This document shows, in pieces, positions 1 through 5,098 of a stretch of DNA of 5,098 bases. Made by a program: the position numbers and the translations under genes. Numbering within the stretch: the stretch's first letter is position 1; each line of letters starts with the position of its first letter. The DNA comes from Bacteroidota bacterium (GTDB lineage Bacteria > Bacteroidota > Ignavibacteria > Ignavibacteriales > Ignavibacteriaceae). Location: the NCBI GenBank assembly GCA_023406915.1, contig JAEXTR010000051.1, positions 1 to 5,098 of the forward strand, given 5' to 3'. The notes under the pieces are model-generated. The model did no database searches, was not told the origin of the DNA, and saw only the letters and a program-made list of their open reading frames with translations.

Positions 1-17
1 CGGTCGGGTCAGTTCTT

Positions 18-776
18 TTACTTCCTTTTCTTCGCCGCCTCCCACAATGCATCCATAGCTTCAAAAGATGCATCATTGATCGATGTACCCTGCTTCCCCA
101 GCTCCTCCTCAATAAACCTGAACCGGGAAGAGAATTTTTCCACCGTACCCCGCAGTGCATGTTCCGCATCTATATTCACAAAACGGGAATAATTGACCAG
201 TGCAAACAGCAGGTCACCGAACTCTTCCTCAGCTTCGCTGCTGGTGCCGTGTGCCTCTGCATGCCGGAACTCTGCAAGTTCCTCTTCAACCTTTTTCCAT
301 ACATCCCGCTTATCCTGCCAGTCGAAACCAACCTTTGCAGCTTTTTCCTGGATGCGTGATGCCTTGATCAGGGCAGGGAGGTGCTTCGGTATTCCGTCAA
401 TGACAGATTTCCGCCCCTCACTCATCTTGATCATCTCCCAGTTCTTTTTCACCGTCTCTGAATCATCCGCATTCACATCACCAAACACGTGGGGGTGGCG
501 ACGTATCAGTTTGTCGGTAATACCAGTGATCACATCTTCAACCCCAAAGCTCTTCCGTTCCTCCGCAATCACGGTATGGAATACAACGTGCAGCAGCAGG
601 TCTCCCAGCTCTTTCTTCAGTTCTTCATCATTGTTGTCTTCAATGGATTCAACTACTTCGTAGGCTTCCTCAATCGTATTCGCCATGATAGACTGATTAG
701 TCTGTTCTTTGTCCCAGGGACACTCTTTCCGGAGGCGGTACACAACCTCCACAAATTCTTTGAATTTTTTTTCCAT
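18..776 (-). CDS. mazG: Nucleoside triphosphate pyrophosphohydrolase MazG
   Basis: MazG hydrolyses (d)NTPs to NMP plus pyrophosphate in the cytoplasm, clearing non-canonical nucleotides and, in E. coli, influencing the ppGpp response. The 252-residue product has the full two-domain architecture, close to the length of E. coli MazG. The N-terminal domain shows CPWDKEQT at 19-26, the metal-binding pair EExxE (E36, E37, E40) and ExxD (E56, D59), then RRHPHVF at 92-98. After the linker with the LPAL and VGFDW motifs (133-153), the C-terminal domain repeats the metal ligands as EExxE (E165, E166, E169) and ExxD (E185, D188) within EEEFGDLLFALVN. Both sites therefore look intact; in E. coli the C-terminal domain is the active one. 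The start is firm: an in-frame TGA lies eight codons upstream with no other ATG between, and a purine-rich GAGAGAG directly precedes the ATG instead of a clear GGAGG. It is transcribed divergently from the symporter gene. Its terminator must lie left of the window. Confidence 0.96.
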   Translation of the reverse strand: MEKKFKEFVEVVYRLRKECPWDKEQTNQSIMANTIEEAYEVVESIEDNNDEELKKELGDLLLHVVFHTVIAEERKSFGVEDVITGITDKLIRRHPHVFGDVNADDSETVKKNWEMIKMSEGRKSVIDGIPKHLPALIKASRIQEKAAKVGFDWQDKRDVWKKVEEELAEFRHAEAHGTSSEAEEEFGDLLFALVNYSRFVNIDAEHALRGTVEKFSSRFRFIEEELGKQGTSINDASFEAMDALWEAAKKRK

Positions 777-818
777 CTCTCTCTTTTCAGTGCATAATCA
801 GGTATAAATAAAGTTAAC

Positions 819-829
819 GGAATGATTCC
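819..829. promoter_or_regulatory. Perfect palindrome GGAAT-G-ATTCC, possible operator
   Basis: An 11-bp odd palindrome with two 5-bp arms around one base, 43 bp upstream of the mazG start codon. A GTTAAC palindrome (813-818) abuts it. The position would suit a regulator acting on mazG, but no regulator is encoded nearby and a palindrome of this size can arise by chance. Confidence 0.2.
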
Positions 830-839
830 TCCGTAAAAC

Positions 840-866
840 CCGGACTAACTTACTAAAGTCCGGACT
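840..866. promoter_or_regulatory. Palindrome AGTCCGGACT with an extra CCGGACT half-copy
   Basis: AGTCCGGACT at 857-866 is a perfect 10-bp palindrome. The heptamer CCGGACT inside it (860-866) also occurs at 840-846, exactly 20 bp upstream, about two helical turns. The same bases can also form a hairpin, 840-846 with 857-863, around a 10-nt loop. No T-run follows on either strand, so it is not an intrinsic terminator. It lies between the divergent mazG and symporter genes, where a DNA-binding regulator site is plausible. The same-face spacing of the two copies is what raises it above a random palindrome. Confidence 0.3.
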
Positions 867-894
867 CGATTCAAAATTGCAGGACGCTTTTGCT

Positions 895-930
895 TCAATC
901 CAAATAATCTTTGTTTTGTTTATGGATTGA
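895..930. repeat. Inverted repeat TCAATCCA ... TGGATTGA
   Basis: Two perfect 8-bp arms (895-902 and 923-930) separated by a 20-nt AT-rich loop. No T-tract follows on either strand, so a terminator is unlikely. It is either a split operator or chance; it sits upstream of the possible symporter promoter. Confidence 0.25.
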
Positions 931-965
931 TAGCCCCTTATTCAATAAAAAATTGCTCCGGATTC

Positions 966-991
966 TTGTCATCATTCGGATATTTTATAAT
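966..991 (+). promoter_or_regulatory. Possible sigma-70-like promoter for the symporter gene
   Basis: A perfect TATAAT lies at 986-991, and TTGTCA (five of six matches to TTGACA) at 966-971. The spacer is only 14 bp, shorter than the usual 16-18, so the pairing is doubtful and the -10 may be used with a poorer -35. A start near 998 would give a leader of about 60 nt before the ATG at 1062. No Bacteroidetes-type TAnnTTTG element was found on either strand of this intergenic region. Confidence 0.3.
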
Positions 992-1010
992 TTCCACCCT
1001 TGAAACAAAT

Positions 1011-1035
1011 TTTTCTGAAAACCATTTTCTGAAAA
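1011..1035 (+). repeat. Tandem 11-bp repeat TTTTCTGAAAA upstream of the symporter
   Basis: TTTTCTGAAAA occurs exactly at 1011-1021 and again at 1025-1035, a 14-bp period. Each unit is itself an odd palindrome (TTTTC-T-GAAAA). A degraded third copy, nine of eleven bases, lies at 1044-1054 and runs into the ribosome binding site. The repeat falls between the possible -10 and the start codon, so it could be a repressor operator or a leader-RNA element. The AT-rich composition makes chance more likely than the length alone suggests. Confidence 0.4.
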
Positions 1036-1061
1036 GCTCCATTTTTTCTTAAAGGTATTGT

Positions 1062-2636
1062 ATGGCTTTTGACCTGATAGATTATCTTGTGTTCTTTGGA
1101 TACATAGCACTGGTTATCGGAACCGGACTTTGGGTGTCCCGTGAGAAAAAAGGACACGATAAAGATTCAAGTGACTACTTCCTTGCCGGGCGTTCACTCA
1201 CCTGGTGGGCAATCGGTTCATCCCTGATCGCATCCAATATTTCAGCAGAACAGTTCATTGGTATGTCCGGCTCCGGATATGCAATCGGACTCGGGATCGC
1301 ATCGTATGAATGGATGGCTGCAATTTCCCTGCTGCTGATCGCAAAGTTTTTTATGCCCATTTTTCTGAAAAAGGGGATTTATACGATGCCTCAGTTCCTG
1401 GAACTCAGGTATGATAAGCGTGTCCGTATCAGTCTTGCGATCTTTTGGCTGCTCCTCTATACCTTTGTAAACCTGACCTCTGTTCTTTACCTTGGTGCCC
1501 TAAGCATTCAAACGATCATGGGTGTGGATCTGATGTACGGCATCATTGGTCTTGCCGCATTTGCCGTACTCTATTCACTGTATGGTGGACTAAAGGCAGT
1601 GGCGTGGACAGATGTTATTCAGGTGATTTTCCTGATTGGTGGCGGTCTCGTTACTTCCTATTTAGCGCTTGACTTTATCGGAAAAGAGGGGGGTGTGTTT
1701 GCAGGGTTCTCAACCCTCGTGCGTGAGGTACCCCAAAAATTTGATATGATCTTGTCTCCTGATAATCCGAACTTCAAGGAGCTCCCGGGTCTGGGTGTAT
1801 TACTCGGAGGTATGTGGATTGCAAACCTATTCTACTGGGGCTGCAATCAGTATATCACACAGCGTGCCCTGGCTGCAAAAAACCTTGAAGAAGCACGGAA
1901 GGGTATCCTCTTTGCCGGCTACCTGAAACTGATCATGCCGCTTATCGTTGTAGTACCGGGCATTGCTGCCTTTTATATTACCCAGGAAACCGGAGGACTC
2001 TCAAAGCCTGATGAGGCATACCCCTGGCTGCTGAATAGCTTTGTGCATACCGGGCTGAAAGGAATCACCTTTGCAGCACTTGTTGCCGCAATCGTGTCAT
2101 CCCTCAGTTCCATGATGAACAGCACGGCAACCATCTTCTCAATGGATATTTATCAGGGCATAATCAAAAAGGATGCTGGTGAAAAGGAACTGGTCAAGGT
2201 TGGAAGGATCTCTGCCACGGTTGCGCTGGTTATTGCAATCCTTATTGCTCCTAACCTCAAGACCCTTGATCAGGCATTTCAGTTTATTCAGGAGTTTACC
2301 GGATTCGTAAGCCCCGGTATCTTTGCAATCTTCTTCCTTGGCTTGTTCTGGAAACGCGCAACCACCAACTCTGCACTCTGGGCAGCGCTCCTGACTCTTC
2401 CGGTTTCGCTCGGATTAAAGTTCATCTTCCCTGAATGGGCGTTCCTCGATAGAATGGGACTCTCCTTTATCATCCTCGCTGCGATTGTAGTGGTGATTAC
2501 CCTCACTGAAAAGAAGGGTGTGGATGAAAAGGCTATTCACTACGATCCGGGTATGTTCAAAACCTCAGTGCAGTTCAATGCAGGCGCACTGATACTCTCT
2601 GCATTGATCGCAGTGCTTTATATTCTTTTCTGGTAA
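1062..2636 (+). CDS. sglT: Sodium/sugar symporter, vSGLT-like (SSS family)
   Basis: An inner-membrane protein that couples Na+ entry to sugar uptake, complete at 524 residues. From memory it aligns almost end to end with Vibrio parahaemolyticus vSGLT (543 residues). Shared segments include SNISAEQFIGMSGSGY (58-73), ASYEWM (80-85), NLTSVLYLG (137-145), YGGLKAVAWTDVIQV (174-188), ANLFYWGCNQY (254-264) and VSSLSSMMNSTATIF (345-359). Residues matching the vSGLT sugar site are present: N59, Q64, E83, N255, K289 and Q410, with the inner gate Y258/W259. The Na+ site residues A57, I60, S346 and S347 are also present, as is D184. Hydrophobic stretches fit about 14 membrane helices, the last at 507-524. 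Galactose or glucose is the likely substrate, but family members vary. An in-frame TAA at 1050-1052 makes the ATG at 1062 the first start, with AAAGG six bases upstream. The gene stands alone; no sugar-catabolic gene is beside it. The loop at about 306-320 is shorter than in vSGLT. Confidence 0.95.
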   Translation: MAFDLIDYLVFFGYIALVIGTGLWVSREKKGHDKDSSDYFLAGRSLTWWAIGSSLIASNISAEQFIGMSGSGYAIGLGIASYEWMAAISLLLIAKFFMPIFLKKGIYTMPQFLELRYDKRVRISLAIFWLLLYTFVNLTSVLYLGALSIQTIMGVDLMYGIIGLAAFAVLYSLYGGLKAVAWTDVIQVIFLIGGGLVTSYLALDFIGKEGGVFAGFSTLVREVPQKFDMILSPDNPNFKELPGLGVLLGGMWIANLFYWGCNQYITQRALAAKNLEEARKGILFAGYLKLIMPLIVVVPGIAAFYITQETGGLSKPDEAYPWLLNSFVHTGLKGITFAALVAAIVSSLSSMMNSTATIFSMDIYQGIIKKDAGEKELVKVGRISATVALVIAILIAPNLKTLDQAFQFIQEFTGFVSPGIFAIFFLGLFWKRATTNSALWAALLTLPVSLGLKFIFPEWAFLDRMGLSFIILAAIVVVITLTEKKGVDEKAIHYDPGMFKTSVQFNAGALILSALIAVLYILFW

Positions 2637-2640
2637 TGGT

Positions 2641-2684
2641 AAAAATTGGTATGCTGGTTCAGGTCGCGTTTCCTGAACCAGCAT
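2641..2684 (-). terminator. Intrinsic terminator shared by convergent genes
   Basis: A perfect 13-bp stem (ATGCTGGTTCAGG at 2651-2663 with CCTGAACCAGCAT at 2672-2684) closes an 8-nt loop. Read on the minus strand it is followed by ACCAATTTTT, so the T-run (2645-2641) ends transcription of the dehydrogenase-like gene. On the plus strand the stem is followed by CGTAAAAG with no T-run, so termination of the symporter transcript there would be weaker. The stem lies exactly 14 nt from both stop codons. Confidence 0.8.
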
Positions 2685-2698
2685 CGTAAAAGTGGGGG

Positions 2699-3679
2699 TT
2701 ATTCGACTTCGCTGATTTTGTCCATAAACTGGGCACGCAGGAAATGATCAACTGAAGAGTGTTTCGCAAAGGCAAGTCTGCCCTTAAACTGACTGATATC
2801 CTCAAATCCGTGTTTATCCATCCACTCATGCAGTCCTGTCAGCATTTCACCAATCGAACCCAATCCCTTTTCGTAGAGCACACCTGCAACCTGCACCGCA
2901 GATGCACCAGCCAGGAGTAATTTGATCAGCTCATCACCACTCTTCACGCCCGATGAAGCACATAATCCGCACTTTACACCCTGATACAGGATGGCGATCC
3001 AGCGGAGCGGCAGAAAGATATCTTCCTTCTTGCTGAAACTAAAAGTGGTTTTATACTTGAATGTATTGATATCAATATCAGGATCAGTGAAGCGATTGAA
3101 CAGCACCACACCATTGATCCCCTTCATTTCCAGTTTGGAAACCAGGTTTGGAAGGGAAGTAAAGTGCTTTCCTATCTTCATTGCAACAGGGATTGAAACA
3201 GCCTTCCGGGTGAGGTCCATGATCTCAAGATAATTTTCTTCAATCTGCTGGGATGAGACAGATTTATCGTGCGGGGTGTTATAAATGTTCAGCTCCAGTG
3301 CGTCAGCGCCTGCACTCTGTACCTGATGGGCAAACTCGGGCCACCATTTGTTGGAGATACAATTGATGGATGCAATCACCGGGATACCTACGCGGTTCTT
3401 ACTCTCCTTAATCAGCTGCAGATAATCCTTCGGACCGTACTGCAGTTCAAGATTGGACTGGAGGTAGTCAAGTGCCTCAGGATGTTCATCAATCGCATCC
3501 TGAATACCGTAATTACTTTTGGCAAGCACTTCCTCAAACAAACTTTTCAGAACAACGGCAGCAGCACCAGCTTTTTCGCACTGCTCAACCTTTTCAGGTG
3601 ATTTAGAGAATCCTGAACTGCCGATAATCACCGGATTTTTCAGCTGCATATTTAAATAGGAAGTTGTAAGGGTAGCCAT
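2699..3679 (-). CDS. Dihydroorotate dehydrogenase-like flavoprotein
   Basis: A predicted cytoplasmic FMN-binding TIM-barrel protein of 326 residues, in the dihydroorotate-dehydrogenase-like group rather than a proven PyrD. Family features are the N-terminal strand NPVIIGSSGFS (15-25), IPVIASIN (99-106), DALELNIYN (126-134), IPVAMKIG (163-170, K168 matching the FMN-contacting Lys), GVVLFNRF (190-197), LPLRWIAIL (223-231) and the phosphate-binding region ASSGVKSGDELIKLLLAGAS (241-260). Where class 1 enzymes have NxSCPN with the catalytic Cys, this protein has NIYNTP (131-136), so that Cys is replaced by Asn134. Pyrimidine synthesis is therefore doubtful and the substrate unknown. A CxxC pair (C237, C240) precedes the phosphate loop. 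The start is secure: TGGAG lies six bases before the ATG, and an in-frame TGA is six codons upstream. No pyrimidine gene or PyrK-like partner is nearby, and it is transcribed alone, ending at the hairpin at 2651-2684. Confidence 0.9.
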   Translation of the reverse strand: MATLTTSYLNMQLKNPVIIGSSGFSKSPEKVEQCEKAGAAAVVLKSLFEEVLAKSNYGIQDAIDEHPEALDYLQSNLELQYGPKDYLQLIKESKNRVGIPVIASINCISNKWWPEFAHQVQSAGADALELNIYNTPHDKSVSSQQIEENYLEIMDLTRKAVSIPVAMKIGKHFTSLPNLVSKLEMKGINGVVLFNRFTDPDIDINTFKYKTTFSFSKKEDIFLPLRWIAILYQGVKCGLCASSGVKSGDELIKLLLAGASAVQVAGVLYEKGLGSIGEMLTGLHEWMDKHGFEDISQFKGRLAFAKHSSVDHFLRAQFMDKISEVE

Positions 3680-3722
3680 ACTCTGCTCCAGTTGTCAATA
3701 ATTATTTCTGAATATCATGATT

Positions 3723-3751
3723 AAATTAGAAGAAACCGGAGCAAAAGGCAA
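3723..3751 (-). promoter_or_regulatory. Weak promoter candidate for the dehydrogenase-like gene
   Basis: On the minus strand, TTGCCT (3751-3746) and TAATTT (3728-3723) are separated by 17 bp, about 43 bp before the start codon. Spacing and position are right, but the hexamers match the sigma-70 consensus at only four and three of six bases. Confidence 0.2.
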
Positions 3752-3856
3752 GAATAATGTATCTTTCCTAGGATTGAGCCTATGAATCTGACTCCAAATC
3801 AGCTTATATACGGCTTGCCTTCTGCAAACCATTCGGTTGCATCGAAAAAATAAATC

Positions 3857-3885
3857 TTGACTTTATCCGCTCTTCTGGGTAAGTT
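3857..3885 (+). promoter_or_regulatory. Possible promoter for the FG-GAP protein gene
   Basis: TTGACT (3857-3862, five of six matches to TTGACA) is followed after exactly 17 bp by TAAGTT (3880-3885, three of six matches to TATAAT). Transcription from here would start near 3892 and give a leader of about 145 nt containing the small hairpins at 3899-3944. The -10 is poor, so this is a candidate only. Confidence 0.25.
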
Positions 3886-4035
3886 GAAACCGAAACATCT
3901 TCCCACTTGGGGGAGAATGTGAACCGCAGCTGCACCTGTGGGTGAGAGAGCAATCCAGGGTACCAGACACACTCATGCAGCACATTCGATGGAAATGAAA
4001 TGCATCACTCGTAAATGAAGTAATGCGGACTTGGT

Positions 4036-5098
4036 ATGAAAATGAAAATCGATATTCAGTCTTTAACCTGTATGAAGGGGTTACTACTCATCTTCTTTCT
4101 CTTCCAGATTCATCAAACTGTTTCTGCACAGCCATACCCATCATTGTTTTATCCGGAAAACGGGTATTATGACTATGGATTCGGATCCTGGGGTGAGCAC
4201 ATCGAAGTAGCTGATGTGAACCGTGACGGATGGAATGATCTTATCTGTACGGGAAATAATGACTCAACCTATGTGTATTATGGTAAAAGTAATTATCCTG
4301 ATAAGTATAATGTAAGCAGGCGCTATCGCGGGAAGGTGCTGAAATTACTTGATTACAATGGGGACGGTTTACAGGATATGGTGAGTCTTGAATATACTTC
4401 TGCACCCCAGCCTGGTATGTCGGGTGGAAACTTGCTCTATTATTTTGGTCGTCCAGCACCCGGTCTGCTCTTTCCTGATGAACCCGATTATGCAATGCCG
4501 ATAGGAATTCAGAGAGTTAAGGAATCCAGTTTTGCAACTTTTGGCGTCAATGATCCTGTCATGAAAGGAGATTTCAACGGAGACGGCAAAGAGGACCTGA
4601 TCGTTGGAGCCCCTTATTATTACTATAGCGATACCTTAGGCTCAACATTTAGATACAACGGCAATTATTTGATATTTATGGGTAGGGATGTTCCGATAGT
4701 GGGCGCAGATTTTAGCGCACCTAAACCATCAAATTCATCCTCTGAATTTCTGGAACGCCACTGGGGACAATATACTGGCGTCGGCGACATCAACGGTGAT
4801 GGATACGATGAGATTATTGTAGGTTCAACTACTCTCGGTATCTTCCCACCAAGCAACCAATACTATGATTCACTTTCAAGCATTTACATTTACTATGGCG
4901 GACCCGATTTTTCATTTTCCTGGGGAGGTCATTCAAAAAAGTACACCAGTCTGTATGATACAAAGAATTTTATTTCAGGGTGGTGTCAGGGTTCTTCAAT
5001 AGGCGTCGTTGATGTAAACGGAGATGGAGTTGATGATTTATGCATGAAGCGATATATAAATAACGGAACAAACAAGTATCATAATTGCATCCATTATG
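4036..5098 (+). CDS. Secreted FG-GAP/beta-propeller protein, 5' part
   Basis: An exported protein of unknown function, open to the right edge; 354 codons are visible and the C-terminus is missing. Residues 1-31 look like a signal peptide: Lys-rich start, hydrophobic core GLLLIFFLF (15-23) and a likely cut after VSA (29-31), so it acts outside the inner membrane. Five calcium-loop motifs of the form DxNxDGxxD/E follow at 60-68, 106-114, 179-187, 251-259 and 326-334, spaced 46, 73, 72 and 75 residues. Most lead into an aliphatic strand such as DLIV or EIIV. Strands ending in YYG, YFG or FMG recur (79-83, 135-138, 211-216, 284-288). This is the FG-GAP/VCBS-type pattern of integrin-like propeller blades. 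An in-frame TAA at 4021-4023 makes ATG 4036 the first start; ATG 4072 (residue 13) would give a more typical 19-residue signal peptide. No Shine-Dalgarno precedes either. A C-terminal secretion or anchoring domain is possible but cannot be seen. Confidence 0.88.
   Translation, partial: MKMKIDIQSLTCMKGLLLIFFLFQIHQTVSAQPYPSLFYPENGYYDYGFGSWGEHIEVADVNRDGWNDLICTGNNDSTYVYYGKSNYPDKYNVSRRYRGKVLKLLDYNGDGLQDMVSLEYTSAPQPGMSGGNLLYYFGRPAPGLLFPDEPDYAMPIGIQRVKESSFATFGVNDPVMKGDFNGDGKEDLIVGAPYYYYSDTLGSTFRYNGNYLIFMGRDVPIVGADFSAPKPSNSSSEFLERHWGQYTGVGDINGDGYDEIIVGSTTLGIFPPSNQYYDSLSSIYIYYGGPDFSFSWGGHSKKYTSLYDTKNFISGWCQGSSIGVVDVNGDGVDDLCMKRYINNGTNKYHNCIHY

Larger units (their letters stand above)
3680..4035. other. 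Divergent intergenic region without a convincing gene
   Basis: These 356 bp separate the divergent dehydrogenase-like and FG-GAP genes. They hold weak promoter candidates on each strand and an 8-bp palindrome TCCTAGGA (3766-3773). A 23-codon open frame (3782-3853) is preceded by AGGA eight bases upstream, and a small hairpin with a 4-nt loop and one bulge overlaps it (3823-3841). Further right are a 6-pair hairpin with one G-T pair (3899-3915), a GCAGCTGC palindrome (3926-3933) and CACC/GGTG arms (3933-3944). I recognise no tRNA, riboswitch or known small RNA, and no intrinsic terminator. Confidence 0.6.

Noticed and set aside
193..663. 156-codon plus-strand open frame inside mazG
   Set aside because: Antisense shadow of mazG: low-complexity Ser/Phe-rich product with no family resemblance, and fully covered by a well-supported gene.
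895..930. Hairpin considered as an intrinsic terminator
   Set aside because: No T-run follows on either strand, and both flanking genes start rather than end here.
777..1061. Bacteroidetes-type promoter (TTTG with TAnnTTTG)
   Set aside because: No match to TAnnTTTG on either strand; the closest, TAATCTTTG at 905-913, has one extra base.
972..1157. 61-codon minus-strand open frame overlapping the symporter start
   Set aside because: It overlaps the 5' end of a strongly supported gene and its promoter region, and its product resembles nothing known.
3680..4035. tRNA, riboswitch or CRISPR in the divergent spacer
   Set aside because: No cloverleaf with TTC-type T-loop and acceptor pairing, no recognised riboswitch core and no regularly spaced repeats were seen.
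4241..4495. 84-codon minus-strand open frame opposite the FG-GAP gene
   Set aside because: His/Tyr/Asn-rich product typical of the antisense of Asp/Asn/Tyr-rich coding sequence; the plus-strand propeller frame explains this region.
18..5098. A single functional operon or a defence or mobile system
   Set aside because: Adjacent genes alternate strand throughout, so they are not co-transcribed. No nuclease, integrase, transposase, toxin or reverse transcriptase motifs were seen. MazG here is the full-length housekeeping two-domain form, not a toxin-antitoxin accessory.

Overview
The window looks like ordinary chromosomal sequence from a Gram-negative bacterium. It is probably from the Bacteroidota/Balneolota side of the tree (FCB group). 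This rests on three things: a bacterial vSGLT-type sodium/sugar symporter, a dihydroorotate-dehydrogenase-like protein of the kind common there, and a large exported FG-GAP propeller protein whose gene lacks a Shine-Dalgarno sequence. The phylum is an inference. No rRNA, tRNA, mobile element, phage gene or CRISPR array was seen.

Layout from left to right. (1) mazG, a nucleoside triphosphate pyrophosphohydrolase, lies on the minus strand at 18-776. (2) A 285-bp divergent intergenic region (777-1061) carries several perfect short inverted repeats, a possible -10/-35 pair and a tandem 11-bp repeat just before the next gene. (3) A complete sodium/sugar symporter gene closely resembling Vibrio vSGLT lies on the plus strand at 1062-2636. 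(4) A 62-bp convergent gap holds a perfect 13-bp-stem hairpin terminator. (5) A dihydroorotate-dehydrogenase-like flavoprotein gene lies on the minus strand at 2699-3679; it has an Asn where class 1 enzymes have their catalytic Cys. (6) A 356-bp divergent intergenic region (3680-4035) holds only weak promoter-like and hairpin signals and a 23-codon open frame. (7) From 4036 to the right edge runs the 5' part of a secreted FG-GAP/beta-propeller protein with a signal peptide and five calcium-loop motifs; its C-terminus is outside the window.

The genes alternate in strand, so each appears to be its own transcription unit and no operon is visible. The functions (nucleotide-pool cleaning, sugar uptake, a flavoprotein of unknown substrate, a surface or secreted protein) do not form an obvious pathway. 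I found no convincing undescribed system. The items most worth a second look are the repeat/palindrome cluster upstream of the symporter, the missing catalytic Cys in the flavoprotein, and the truncated exported propeller protein.
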